Shown here one piece after another: positions 54,573 to 63,729 of a stretch of 64,000 nucleotides of DNA. The stretch comes from Vibrio hepatarius (lineage in GTDB: Bacteria > Pseudomonadota > Gammaproteobacteria > Enterobacterales > Vibrionaceae), in NCBI RefSeq assembly GCF_011806575.1, contig NZ_JAATOO010000024.1:1-64000 (forward strand), written 5' to 3'. The position numbers and the translations under genes were made by a program. Under the pieces are notes generated by a model. That model ran no database searches. It saw nothing but the letters and a program-made list of their open reading frames with translations, and was not told the DNA's origin. Position 1 is the stretch's first letter. Each line of letters starts with the position of its first letter.

Positions 54573-56477
54573 ATGAATATAAACCTATCCACCGTAACGG
54601 AAACCCCCAAAGCGACAAAAGCCGCCTCTGAGGTCGTGCCCGAAGGCGAAGAGGTGGTAGCCACCGAAGGTTTTTTCGCAAAACTGGCGTCTTTGCTGAC
54701 AGGCGGGGAAACTAAAGGTGAAGCGGCTGAGGGCAAACAACCAAATACGGTTCCTGATATTGCTCCTGAGTTGCTGGCGAGTGATGAGGCTCCTGTTGAC
54801 GGCGAAGTGGTCACTGAGGGCGCAGAGGCTAGCAAGGTAAAAGCCAGCGACACCCAGCCACTTGAAAGCTCGAATACCGAAGATGAATCGACGGACACGT
54901 TACTGAGCAAAAAAGTGGTTTCAGACGCTGACGAATCAACGAACAGTAAGCCGCAGGCCGAAGCAACAGACAAGCCTGCAGTTGCAAAAAGTGAATCGCC
55001 ATTGACTAACGGCGACGCGCAAAAAATCGTCGCCGACAACCAAGAAGTGTTAAAGCGCCTTAACGATTCGAACAATGCGTTGAAAGTAGACAACGGCAAG
55101 CCTTTGCCACAAGCAGAGGTCATTGATGTGAGTGAAATTGCTGACACGAGTGAGATTGCTGACACGAGTGAAGTTGCTGACGCAGACGAAGTCGCGATCT
55201 CAGCAAATCCGGGAACGGTTAAACCATTAAAACGCGGTGAAGAAACGTCTGAAGTTGCCGTGGAAGAGATTGAGACGACAGAAGCTAAACAAGTCGTTGT
55301 GGTGCCGGATGCGGCGAAGAAATTTATCCAGCCTGATGAAGCGGCGGAATCACCACGTGCCGCGACCGAGATGGAGGTGTCAGAGCAGGTCGAGCAAGTG
55401 GCAGACAGCAAGTTGGTGCAGCCGACGGTTGGCAAAACTCAGACAGTTGAACAGCCAAAAGTCGCCACAACAAAATCCGTTGAGACAGTACCATTAAACG
55501 ACACTATTTCTTCTGATGATACTGAGGTTAAAGCTACGGCTGAAACAGAACAAGCGCCAGAAACGGCACAAGCGCCAGAAACCGTGATCCCGTGGGCTGC
55601 GAGTAAAGAGCCAGTTGCAACGGATACAGTAGGTCCAAAAGTGGCTGAAGCACCGAAAGTGCAGCATGGCGCGGTTGCTCAATCGGTTCAGAGTGCATTG
55701 ATGCAGCAGACCCCACAACACGCTCATGCGCAAACGCAAGCATTGAATGTCGCAGCGGCTGATGTTGCAGAAGTGAGTGCCAATCAATTGCAGCAAGTGG
55801 CGGCAGCGGCAAATTCTGCAGCAAGCCCAGTTGCTTCTGAGCAAGTGATGCTTAAAGCCGCGATGGGAGCAAAAGCGGCCGCTAGTCTTCTAAATGCGTC
55901 GTCAAATTCAAACTCTACTGGTGAGCCAGCGGCGGCAGGTGAATCGTCGTTTGCCAATCAACTGGCTCACGCGGCTGGAACACAGCAAACCGTTACTGGT
56001 CAACCAAGAGTGGATCAAGCTCAAGCGAGTGCACAATTACCTCTGCAACTAAACCGTGAGATGGCAAGTGACCAAATGGCAGAGCGAGTGCAAATGATGA
56101 TGTCGAAAAACTTAAAGAACATCGATATTCGTCTAGACCCGCCAGAGCTCGGTCGAATGCAGATTCGTATGAATATGAATGGCGATGGTGCGACCGTGCA
56201 CTTTACCGTTGCCAACCAACAAGCGAGAGATGCACTCGAACATAGTATGCCTCGATTACGTGAGATGTTGGCCCAGCAAGGGGTACAATTGGGTGATACC
56301 TCAGTGCAGCAACAATCGAGCGGACAGCAGCAAAATCGCTACGCAGCCAATGAGCAATCGCATTCTGGTCAAGGAAACAGCGGTACGTCTGGCTTAGGTG
56401 AAGAAAACCTTGAAGCAGACATCAATCTTGATTTGAATGTCACAACAAAGCGTGATGGAATTAGTTATTACGCTTAA
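54573..56477 (+). CDS. fliK: Flagellar hook-length control protein FliK
   Basis: FliK measures hook length and triggers the FlhB export switch. The 634-residue protein has a long low-complexity N-terminal ruler region (acidic, Ala/Glu/Val-rich) containing exact 6-residue repeats, then the folded C-terminal switch domain with LDPPELGRMQIRMNMNGDGATVHFTV (about 520-545). I start at the ATG at 54573; an in-frame TTG lies two codons earlier. Repeats are at 55131-55184 and 55551-55586. Confidence 0.93.
   Translation: MNINLSTVTETPKATKAASEVVPEGEEVVATEGFFAKLASLLTGGETKGEAAEGKQPNTVPDIAPELLASDEAPVDGEVVTEGAEASKVKASDTQPLESSNTEDESTDTLLSKKVVSDADESTNSKPQAEATDKPAVAKSESPLTNGDAQKIVADNQEVLKRLNDSNNALKVDNGKPLPQAEVIDVSEIADTSEIADTSEVADADEVAISANPGTVKPLKRGEETSEVAVEEIETTEAKQVVVVPDAAKKFIQPDEAAESPRAATEMEVSEQVEQVADSKLVQPTVGKTQTVEQPKVATTKSVETVPLNDTISSDDTEVKATAETEQAPETAQAPETVIPWAASKEPVATDTVGPKVAEAPKVQHGAVAQSVQSALMQQTPQHAHAQTQALNVAAADVAEVSANQLQQVAAAANSAASPVASEQVMLKAAMGAKAAASLLNASSNSNSTGEPAAAGESSFANQLAHAAGTQQTVTGQPRVDQAQASAQLPLQLNREMASDQMAERVQMMMSKNLKNIDIRLDPPELGRMQIRMNMNGDGATVHFTVANQQARDALEHSMPRLREMLAQQGVQLGDTSVQQQSSGQQQNRYAANEQSHSGQGNSGTSGLGEENLEADINLDLNVTTKRDGISYYA
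55131..55184 (+). repeat. Three 18-bp tandem repeats inside fliK
   Basis: AGTGAAATTGCTGACACG occurs three times in a row (55131-55148, 55149-55166, 55167-55184) with few changes. They encode SEIADT, SEIADT and SEVADA in the ruler part of FliK. This is a site where copy-number slippage could change ruler length in 6-residue steps. Confidence 0.85.
55551..55586 (+). repeat. Two 18-bp tandem repeats inside fliK
   Basis: CAAGCGCCAGAAAC occurs at 55551 and again at 55569, an 18-base period encoding QAPETA then QAPETV. It is separate from the 55131 array but has the same 6-residue period. Confidence 0.75.
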
Positions 56478-56513
56478 ACTGTGAAAATACCCACATAAAG
56501 AGAATGTTAAGTT

Positions 56514-57011
56514 ATGGCAATCGAAGAAGTAGAAACGGAAGCGCCGAAAGGAAAAAGCAAGTTAATCATCATTATTGTGGCAGCAGTCGTTCTTCTACTT
56601 GGTGGCGGTGGCGCAGCATTTTTCCTATTGGGATCTGATGACGGCGCATCAGGTGATAACGCGGCACAGCAAGAGCTGGTAACGCCTGCTGAACCTGTTG
56701 CTTACGTGAATATCGCGCAACCATTCATCTTTAACATCACCGGCGATAAACGCGACCGTCTCGTGCAGATTAAAGTACAGTTAATGGTGCGTGGTACTGA
56801 GAATGAAAACTTGGCACGCTATCACTCGCCATTAGTTGAAAGTACGTTATTGAGCACGTTTGCTTCAGCAACGGTTGAACAGCTCCGCAGTGCCAATGGT
56901 CGAATTGAGCTGCGTGATAAGGCGACGGACGATATCAAAGCCAGCCTGACCCGAGCTGTAGGACAGCCCGTTATCGAGCGTGTTCTATTTACCGACTTTG
57001 TCATCCAATAG
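56514..57011 (+). CDS. fliL: Flagellar basal-body-associated protein FliL
   Basis: FliL is a single-span protein that surrounds and stabilises the stator; in Vibrio it supports polar motility under load. The 165-residue protein has an N-terminal span (LIIIIVAAVVLLLGGGGAAFFLL, about 17-40) and a periplasmic domain ending FTDFVIQ. It is preceded by fliK and followed 7 bases later by fliM. Confidence 0.95.
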   Translation: MAIEEVETEAPKGKSKLIIIIVAAVVLLLGGGGAAFFLLGSDDGASGDNAAQQELVTPAEPVAYVNIAQPFIFNITGDKRDRLVQIKVQLMVRGTENENLARYHSPLVESTLLSTFASATVEQLRSANGRIELRDKATDDIKASLTRAVGQPVIERVLFTDFVIQ

Positions 57012-57018
57012 GTGAATC

Positions 57019-58068
57019 GTGACTGATCTATTAAGCCAAGATGAAATCGATGCGTTGCTCCATGGCGTAGATGATGTCGATGAAATCGAAGACGAAATTG
57101 AAACGGAAGGTAATTCCGCTGTAGATTTCGACTTCTCATCGCAAGACCGCATTGTTCGTGGTCGCATGCCAACGCTGGAGTTGATCAACGAACGTTTTGC
57201 GCGTCACTTGCGTATCAGCTTGTTTAACATGCTACGCAAAACCGCAGAAGTATCAGTCAATGGCGTACAGATGATGAAGTTTGGTGAATACCAGAATACC
57301 CTGTACGTCCCAACCAGTCTTAACATGGTGCGTTTCAGACCGTTAAAAGGTACGGCACTGATCACCATGGAAGCGCGTCTGGTGTTCATCTTAGTTGAAA
57401 ACTTCTTTGGCGGCGATGGCCGTTTCCATGCGCGTATTGAAGGTCGTGAGTTTACCCCAACCGAGCGACGCATTGTGCAGCTACTGCTGAAGATCGTCTT
57501 TGAAGATTACAAAGAAGCTTGGTCGCCAGTAATGGGCGTTGAATTCGAGTACCTCGACTCGGAAGTGAACCCAAGTATGGCGAACATTGTCAGCCCAACC
57601 GAAGTGATCGTGGTGAGTTCATTCCATATCGAAGTCGACGGTGGCGGTGGTGATTTCCACGTTGTGATGCCGTACTCGATGGTAGAGCCGATCCGTGAGC
57701 TACTCGATGCGGGTGTACAGTCGGACAAGATGGAAACCGACGTTCGCTGGAGCACTGCTCTGCGCGAAGAGATCATGGACGTGCCAGTGAATTGTCGTGT
57801 TGATTTGCTCGAACAAGATATCTCTTTGCGTGACTTAATGGAGCTAAGACCAGGCGACATTATCCCAGTAAATATGCCTGAACACGCCGTGATGTTTGTG
57901 GAAGACTTACCGACGTTCCGAGTGAAAATGGGACGTTCTGGTGACCATATAGCGGTTCAGGTCTCAGAGAAAATTAGACGACCAGATGTGGTCAAAACCG
58001 ACATCGCCTTCCTAGGCAAAGACGTTATTTCAGAACTTGAAGATGACGAAGGCGATCTCGACGATTAA
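57019..58068 (+). CDS. fliM: Motor switch protein FliM
   Basis: FliM forms the wall of the C ring and binds phosphorylated CheY. The 349-residue protein begins with the CheY-binding peptide LLSQDEIDALLHG (4-16). The central FliG-contact domain includes the GGXG-type loop (here DGGGGDFHVVMPYSM). The C-terminal region is FliN-like. The start is a GTG at 57019. It precedes fliN by 21 bases. Confidence 0.97.
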   Translation: MTDLLSQDEIDALLHGVDDVDEIEDEIETEGNSAVDFDFSSQDRIVRGRMPTLELINERFARHLRISLFNMLRKTAEVSVNGVQMMKFGEYQNTLYVPTSLNMVRFRPLKGTALITMEARLVFILVENFFGGDGRFHARIEGREFTPTERRIVQLLLKIVFEDYKEAWSPVMGVEFEYLDSEVNPSMANIVSPTEVIVVSSFHIEVDGGGGDFHVVMPYSMVEPIRELLDAGVQSDKMETDVRWSTALREEIMDVPVNCRVDLLEQDISLRDLMELRPGDIIPVNMPEHAVMFVEDLPTFRVKMGRSGDHIAVQVSEKIRRPDVVKTDIAFLGKDVISELEDDEGDLDD

Positions 58069-58089
58069 TCAGAATTGTAGGTATTAAAT

Positions 58090-58500
58090 ATGGCAACAAG
58101 TGATGACCAAAAACTCGCTGACGAATGGGCAGCTGCGTTAGGGGAAGATCCGAATGCGCCAGATGTCGACGTCGATGAAGTAATGTCTGCTCAGCTTGAT
58201 GAGCTAAAAGACACCTCTTCACCAATTTCTGACGACGAGCGCCGTAAGCTCGACACGATTCTGGACATTCCAGTGACCATCTCAATGGAAGTCGGTCGTT
58301 CGCAAATCAGTATTCGTAACTTACTGCAATTGAACCAAGGTTCGGTCGTTGAGCTAGAGCGCCTCGCGGGGGAATCTCTAGACGTATTGGTTAACGGTAC
58401 GCTCATTGCGCACGGCGAAGTAGTTGTGGTGAACGATAAGTTCGGTATCCGTCTCACTGACGTTATTAGCCAGACAGAACGTATTAAAAAGCTAAGGTAG
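58090..58500 (+). CDS. fliN: Motor switch protein FliN
   Basis: FliN makes the bottom of the C ring and docks FliH. The 136-residue protein has an acidic N-terminal linker (1-55) and the SpoA domain (60-136) with ILDIPVTISMEVGRSQISIR and SVVELERLAGESLDVLVNGT. It is followed by fliO 3 bases downstream. Confidence 0.96.
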   Translation: MATSDDQKLADEWAAALGEDPNAPDVDVDEVMSAQLDELKDTSSPISDDERRKLDTILDIPVTISMEVGRSQISIRNLLQLNQGSVVELERLAGESLDVLVNGTLIAHGEVVVVNDKFGIRLTDVISQTERIKKLR

Positions 58501-58503
58501 AGT

Positions 58504-58920
58504 ATGGCTCATCAAGTAAATGGGTACTTACTCTGCGCACTGACGCTGTTCTCAACTTCTGCATTGGCAGCGACTCCGACTAGCCAACTTGACTGGGCGA
58601 CCACTTTTGGGTCGCTTTTGTTCGTTATTGCGTTCATTTTGTTTTTGGCCTGGGTGCTAAAACGCATGAAGATCCCATCGTTCGGTAACCAACAAGGTTT
58701 AAGTGTGGTTCGCCAAATCGCGGTCGGCAGTAAAGAGCGCATCATGATTGTTCAAGCAGGAGAAGAACAGTTTTTGGTTGGCGTCACCGCGCACTCAATC
58801 CAACTGATATCCAAACTGGATAAACCTTTGTCTCAGGAGGAGCTGAACCAGTCGACATTAGCGTCCAGCCCATTTGCTAATCAATTGACTCAGCTATTGA
58901 AAAAGAATGATAAGAACTAG
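58504..58920 (+). CDS. fliO: Flagellar export-gate assembly protein FliO
   Basis: FliO helps assemble FliP into the export gate and is not essential in all species. The 138-residue protein has an N-terminal signal-like segment, one membrane span ([19 protein letters not shown], about 36-54) and a cytosolic domain with [22 protein letters not shown]. The end overlaps fliP by 14 bases. Confidence 0.92.
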   Translation: MAHQVNGYLLCALTLFSTSALAATPTSQLDWATTFGSLLFVIAFILFLAWVLKRMKIPSFGNQQGLSVVRQIAVGSKERIMIVQAGEEQFLVGVTAHSIQLISKLDKPLSQEELNQSTLASSPFANQLTQLLKKNDKN

Positions 58921-59782
58921 CCGATTTTCAGCTCTTTTACTCACATTTGCTCTTGCGCTTCTTTCTACGTTCACTTTTGCGCAAGAAGAGATAGAGACGC
59001 CTATTCCAGCCAATACCGCGCCAGCCGAATCGGTCACCGTGTCTGCGATGGATAGAGCCGAAGCCAACGCTCGCACCATTTCTACCGGGATGGTCACCGG
59101 TGGTGGAGGCGGTATTCCGGCGCTGACCATGACCACTAACCCGGATGGCAGTGAAGACTACTCAGTAAACCTGCAGATTTTGGCGCTGATGACCATGCTG
59201 GGCTTTTTGCCGGCGATGGTTATTCTGATGACTTCGTTCACTCGTATCGTGGTGGTGATGTCGATTTTGCGTCAGGCGATGGGTTTGCAACAAACGCCGT
59301 CAAACCAAGTCATTATTGGTATTGCGATCTTTTTGACCTTCTTCATCATGTCGCCAGTGCTGAATAAGATTAACGATCAGGCGATCCAGCCTTACATCAA
59401 CGAACAAATTTCGGCGAGGCAGGCATTTGACCTTGCTCAAATTCCGATGAAAGACTTTATGCTCAAGCAGACGCGAGTAAAAGACCTCGAAACCTTCGTG
59501 AATATCTCAGGTTCAACCGCCACTGCGCCGGAAGAGGTTTCTATGGCGGTGTTGATTCCTGCGTTTATTACCTCGGAGCTAAAAACCGCGTTCCAGATTG
59601 GTTTTATGCTGTTCTTACCGTTTTTGATTATCGACTTGGTGGTGGCGTCGGTTCTGATGGCGATGGGTATGATGATGCTATCACCAATGATCGTATCGTT
59701 GCCGTTTAAGCTAATGTTGTTTGTGCTCGTCGACGGTTGGAACTTAATTCTCTCCACCTTAGCCGGCAGTTTTGCCTTGTAG
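58907..59782 (+). CDS. fliP: Flagellar export-gate protein FliP
   Basis: FliP makes the core of the export gate with FliQ and FliR. The 291-residue protein has a cleavable signal peptide (about 1-21, ending TFTFA), then conserved helices including [18 protein letters not shown]-type segment and [21 protein letters not shown]. Between the signal and the first helix is an unusually glycine/threonine-rich linker (about 25-80). fliQ follows 12 bases later. Confidence 0.96.
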   Translation: MIRTSRFSALLLTFALALLSTFTFAQEEIETPIPANTAPAESVTVSAMDRAEANARTISTGMVTGGGGGIPALTMTTNPDGSEDYSVNLQILALMTMLGFLPAMVILMTSFTRIVVVMSILRQAMGLQQTPSNQVIIGIAIFLTFFIMSPVLNKINDQAIQPYINEQISARQAFDLAQIPMKDFMLKQTRVKDLETFVNISGSTATAPEEVSMAVLIPAFITSELKTAFQIGFMLFLPFLIIDLVVASVLMAMGMMMLSPMIVSLPFKLMLFVLVDGWNLILSTLAGSFAL

Positions 59783-59794
59783 CGGGAGGAAGCT

Positions 59795-60064
59795 ATGACT
59801 CCTGAAATGTTTGTCGAGCTGTTTAGAGACGCGCTGTGGATGGTGCTGATCATGGTGTGTGCCATTATCATTCCCAGCCTGCTTATTGGTTTGGTGGTAG
59901 CAATCTTCCAAGCCGCAACGTCGATCAACGAACAAACCTTGAGTTTTTTGCCGCGTTTGATCGTTACGCTGCTGGCGTTGATGCTGTTCGCCCATTGGAT
60001 GACGCAAATCCTGATGGAGTTTTTCTTCTCCATGGTTGAGCGTTTGCCACAAGTGCTCTATTAG
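59795..60064 (+). CDS. fliQ: Flagellar export-gate protein FliQ
   Basis: This 89-residue protein consists of two membrane helices (about 14-40 and 52-74) joined by a short loop. MTPEMFVELFRDALWMVLIM and FQAATSINEQTLSFLPRL identify FliQ. It packs around FliP and FliR in the export gate. fliR follows 3 bases after the stop. Confidence 0.95.
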   Translation: MTPEMFVELFRDALWMVLIMVCAIIIPSLLIGLVVAIFQAATSINEQTLSFLPRLIVTLLALMLFAHWMTQILMEFFFSMVERLPQVLY

Positions 60065-60067
60065 CCT

Positions 60068-60850
60068 ATGGAATACCCGGCTAGCCTCATACTTGACTGG
60101 ATCGCCAATTACTTTTGGCCGTATACCCGCATTGCTGCGATGTTGATGGTGATGTCGGTGACTGGTGCGCGCTTTGTTTCCACTCGGGTTCGACTCTATT
60201 TAGGTCTAGCAATTACGTTTGCCGTGATGCCAGCGATCCCTGCGGTTCCAGACAATATCCAGCTGCTTTCGTTCGCAGGATTTATGACGCTGCTCGAGCA
60301 GGTCATCATCGGCGTCGCAATGGGTACCGTTACCCAATTTATGATCCAGACGTTTGTAATTCTCGGTCAGATCTTAGGTATGCAGTCGAGCTTGGGTTTT
60401 GCTTCGATGGTTGACCCGGCAAACGGACAAAACACGCCATTGCTTGGTCAGCTGTTTATGTTTCTCGCCACCATGTTCTTTTTGGCTACCGACGGTCATT
60501 TGAAAATGATCATGCTGGTGGTGATGAGTTTTAAATCGCTGCCAATCGGTACAGGTTCGCTGACTAACGTCGACTTTCGTGAATTGGCTATGTGGTTGGG
60601 AACCATGTTTAAAGTAGCGCTGAGTATGTCATTGTCCGGCATTATCGCGCTGCTGACGATTAACCTTTCCTTTGGTGTGATGACGCGTGCAGCGCCTCAG
60701 CTCAACATCTTTTCCCTTGGTTTTGCGTTTGCCTTGATCGTGGGTTTGTTGCTGTGTTGGTACATTCTCGGCGGCTTGTTTAATCACTATGAACTATTCT
60801 GGCTACAGGGTGAGGCGCAGATTTGCAGTCTTATCCGCTTGAACTGTTAA
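60068..60850 (+). CDS. fliR: Flagellar export-gate protein FliR
   Basis: FliR is the single copy in the FliP5-Q4-R1 gate. The 260-residue protein has about six spans, with a conserved early segment FWPYTRIAAMLMVMSVTGAR and GMQSSLGFASMVDP. flhB starts 14 bases downstream after a good Shine-Dalgarno. Confidence 0.95.
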   Translation: MEYPASLILDWIANYFWPYTRIAAMLMVMSVTGARFVSTRVRLYLGLAITFAVMPAIPAVPDNIQLLSFAGFMTLLEQVIIGVAMGTVTQFMIQTFVILGQILGMQSSLGFASMVDPANGQNTPLLGQLFMFLATMFFLATDGHLKMIMLVVMSFKSLPIGTGSLTNVDFRELAMWLGTMFKVALSMSLSGIIALLTINLSFGVMTRAAPQLNIFSLGFAFALIVGLLLCWYILGGLFNHYELFWLQGEAQICSLIRLNC

Positions 60851-60864
60851 GTTAGGAGACTGAA

Positions 60865-61995
60865 TTGGCAGAATCAGATGGTCAAGAACGCACCGAAGAC
60901 GCCACGCCCAAGCGCTTGCAACAGGCTCGTGAAAAAGGGCAGGTTGCAAGGTCAAAAGAGTTAGCGTCGGTATCGGTATTAGTGGTTGGTTCTATCGCCT
61001 TAATGTGGTTTGGCGAGAGCCTTGCACGTGCCTTGTACACCATTATGGGCCGTTTGTTCAGTCTATCGCGCGAAGAGATATTTGACCTGCCAAAGCTAAT
61101 GGATATCGCGTTAGGTTCACTCTCCAGTTTAATTGCTCCGTTGATTCTGATCCTCGTTACCTTGTTTGTCGCTGCGGTTGCTGGCGCGGCTGGGGTAGGA
61201 GGGATCAGCTTTTCTGCCGAAGCGGCGATGCCGAAACTGTCGAAAATGAATCCGCTCAGTGGCCTGAAACGTATGCTCGGAATGCAAAGTTGGGTTGAGC
61301 TGATTAAGTCGATTCTTAAAGTGGCACTTGTTTCTGGCATGGCATTTTATCTGATTAACGCTGCCAAGCAGGACTTGTTTCAGCTTAGCTTGGATGTGTT
61401 TCCGCAAAATATCTTCCACGCCTTAGATATCCTGCTTAATTTCGTCTTGTTGATCAGTTGTTCACTGCTGATCGTCGTCGCAATCGATATCCCATTTCAG
61501 ATTTGGCAACATGCTAATCAACTTAAAATGACCAAGCAAGAGGTCAAGGATGAGTACAAGGAAACAGAAGGTAAGCCGGAGGTAAAAGGTCGGATTCGTA
61601 TGTTGCAGCGTGAAGCGGCGCAGCGCCGAATGATGGCGGAAGTGCCTCAAGCGGACGTGATTGTCACCAACCCGGAGCACTTTTCAGTCGCACTCCGCTA
61701 CAAACAGAATTCAGACCGCGCACCTATTGTGGTCGCCAAAGGGACTGACCATATGGCGCTCAAGATCCGTGAAATCGCCCGCGAACATGATATTTATGTG
61801 ATTCCAGCGCCGCCGCTCGCACGTGCGCTTTATCACTCAACGGAACTTGAACAGGAGATTCCAGACGGCCTGTTTACTGCGGTAGCGCAAGTGCTGGCTT
61901 ACGTCTTCCAACTTAAACAGTACCGCAAACGGGGAGGGCAGAGACCAAACCTCAAAACGTCCGAACTACCGATCCCGCCAGATTTACGTAAGTGA
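60865..61995 (+). CDS. flhB: Flagellar export switch protein FlhB
   Basis: FlhB cleaves itself and switches export from hook to filament proteins, responding to FliK. The 376-residue protein has four N-terminal spans (to about 210) and a cytosolic domain with the autocleavage loop VTNPEHFSVALRY. The motif is NPEH (269-272) rather than the more common NPTH. The start is a TTG at 60865, 6 bases after TTAGGAG. flhA is not adjacent, as in V. cholerae, where it lies in another cluster. The 20-base gap to smrB holds no terminator. Confidence 0.96.
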   Translation: MAESDGQERTEDATPKRLQQAREKGQVARSKELASVSVLVVGSIALMWFGESLARALYTIMGRLFSLSREEIFDLPKLMDIALGSLSSLIAPLILILVTLFVAAVAGAAGVGGISFSAEAAMPKLSKMNPLSGLKRMLGMQSWVELIKSILKVALVSGMAFYLINAAKQDLFQLSLDVFPQNIFHALDILLNFVLLISCSLLIVVAIDIPFQIWQHANQLKMTKQEVKDEYKETEGKPEVKGRIRMLQREAAQRRMMAEVPQADVIVTNPEHFSVALRYKQNSDRAPIVVAKGTDHMALKIREIAREHDIYVIPAPPLARALYHSTELEQEIPDGLFTAVAQVLAYVFQLKQYRKRGGQRPNLKTSELPIPPDLRK

Positions 61996-62015
61996 CGGGA
62001 GCGACAGGCTTGCAG

Positions 62016-62546
62016 TTACTTCTCGGGAATAGACAACAATACGAGCAGCGCACCATCACCGCCAAATTCTAACGGAGCTTGGTGGAAAGCCATCACATCT
62101 GGATGCTGAGCAAGCCACAGTGGTGCTTTCTGCTTGAGGATATGTTTACCGATGCCGTGTTGAACGCAGGCACACGCGATTTCGTTCTTAATACAGTACG
62201 CAATCATCGCACCTAGCTCACGTTTGGCCTCTAACTGAGTCATGCCGTGCATATCAAGAAACACATCCGGTACATACACGCCGCGCCTTAGACGTTTGAC
62301 CTCATATTGGGAAACATCATCACGCGCATAGCGGGTCGGGCCATCTTCACTCAGTAAAGGTACAAACTCATCTGAGAAGTAAAATTCGCTGTCGCTTGCT
62401 TCTCTCGCATCTCGCTTGATTTCTTTTTGCTTAGTGTTTCTTTTTGGTTGCTGGACTATGGTATCCTGTCGCAACTTTTTTACGCCTTGTACTGCATCCC
62501 TGAAAAGGGCGAATTCGTCATCGATATCGGTGTCTTTTTTGCTCAT
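62016..62546 (-). CDS. smrB: Ribosome-rescue endonuclease SmrB
   Basis: SmrB cleaves mRNA at collided ribosomes. The 176-residue protein has the Smr domain with DLHG-type motif (here LDMHGMTQLEAKRELGAMI) and the conserved HGIGKHILKQKAPLWLAQHP. The start at 62546 (MSKKDTDIDDEF) matches the family; an 8-codon upstream extension is open but unlikely. It converges with flhB and is divergent from prmB. Confidence 0.94.
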   Translation of the reverse strand: MSKKDTDIDDEFALFRDAVQGVKKLRQDTIVQQPKRNTKQKEIKRDAREASDSEFYFSDEFVPLLSEDGPTRYARDDVSQYEVKRLRRGVYVPDVFLDMHGMTQLEAKRELGAMIAYCIKNEIACACVQHGIGKHILKQKAPLWLAQHPDVMAFHQAPLEFGGDGALLVLLSIPEK

Positions 62547-62609
62547 CGGGTTTATAAATACGTATATCAAATGTTATTGGCAGTATTGTAGCGCTTTTCG
62601 GAGGCAATT

Positions 62610-63542
62610 TTGGATAAGATTTTTGTAGAAGAAGCGGTATCAGAACTTCACACGCTTCAAGATATGATTCGTTGGACAGTGAGCCGTTTCAACGCCGCGA
62701 ACCTATTTTATGGTCACGGTACTGATAACGCATGGGATGAAGCGGTGCAACTCATCTTGCCTACGCTGTACCTGCCAATCGATGTGCCTCCGCATGTAAT
62801 GAATTCACGCTTAACCACCAGTGAGCGCATGCGCATTGTTGAACGTGTGGTAAAACGCATCAATGAACGTACTCCGACCGCCTACCTGACCAACAAAGCG
62901 TGGTTCTGTGGTCTTGAGTTTTTTGTTGATGAACGTGTACTTGTGCCACGCTCTCCAATCGGTGAACTTATCCAAGCTGAATTCCAACCTTGGTTGGTTG
63001 AAGAGCCAGTACGCATTATGGATCTATGTACGGGCAGTGGTTGTATCGCGATTGCGTGTGCGTATGCCTTCCCTGACGCTGAAGTCGATGCGATTGATAT
63101 CTCAACCGACGCGCTGCAAGTGGCCGAGCAAAACGTTCAAGACCACGGTATGGAACAGCAGGTGTTCCCAATTCGCTCTGACCTGTTCCGCGATTTACCA
63201 AAAGAGAAATACAACCTGATCGTATCTAATCCACCATACGTGGACCAAGAAGATATGAACAGCCTGCCAGACGAGTTTACTCACGAGCCAGAGCTAGGTT
63301 TAGCGGCAGGTACCGATGGTCTGAAACTGGTTCGCCGCATTTTAGCCAACGCGCCGGACTACCTGACCGACAGCGGTATTCTTATCTGTGAAGTTGGCAA
63401 CTCGATGGTTCACATGATGGAGCAGTATCCGCAGATTCCATTTACGTGGATTGAGTTCGAAAACGGCGGCCACGGTGTATTTATGCTAACTCGTGAGCAA
63501 ATGCTTGAACACGCAGAAGAATTCTCGCTCTACAAAGACTAA
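62610..63542 (+). CDS. prmB: 50S ribosomal protein L3 glutamine methyltransferase
   Basis: PrmB methylates glutamine in ribosomal protein L3. The 310-residue protein has a class I SAM fold with [12 protein letters not shown] and the glutamine-methylating motif SNPPYVDQ. The start is a TTG at 62610 just after GGAGG. It has the order smrB-prmB-aroC that is conserved in Vibrio and E. coli. A terminator follows. Confidence 0.96.
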   Translation: MDKIFVEEAVSELHTLQDMIRWTVSRFNAANLFYGHGTDNAWDEAVQLILPTLYLPIDVPPHVMNSRLTTSERMRIVERVVKRINERTPTAYLTNKAWFCGLEFFVDERVLVPRSPIGELIQAEFQPWLVEEPVRIMDLCTGSGCIAIACAYAFPDAEVDAIDISTDALQVAEQNVQDHGMEQQVFPIRSDLFRDLPKEKYNLIVSNPPYVDQEDMNSLPDEFTHEPELGLAAGTDGLKLVRRILANAPDYLTDSGILICEVGNSMVHMMEQYPQIPFTWIEFENGGHGVFMLTREQMLEHAEEFSLYKD

Positions 63543-63572
63543 TAAAGTCTCGTAAAGCACAATGAACAACCA

Positions 63573-63601
63573 CGCTAAGTCGCAAGGCTTAGCGTTTTTT
63601 T
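63573..63601 (+). terminator. Rho-independent terminator after prmB
   Basis: CGCTAAG (63573-63579) pairs with CTTAGCG (63588-63594) and is followed by a run of seven T. It separates prmB from aroC, which therefore needs its own promoter in 63602-63729. Confidence 0.88.
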
Positions 63602-63729
63602 ATTCTTAAAGGAAAGCAAAATAGTTCCACTTTAGGGGTTTACATCAAACCGTAATAAAGACACTATGAATTTACGAACAATTGACGTGTAAAGCTCAAT
63701 TTACGGAGCAAATAAAATTTGAGGAAGTA

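Noticed and set aside
54521-55435. A 304-codon minus-strand open frame
   Set aside because: It is antisense to fliK; the Ser/Thr/Ala-rich translation mirrors the biased composition of the FliK ruler region and has no domain.
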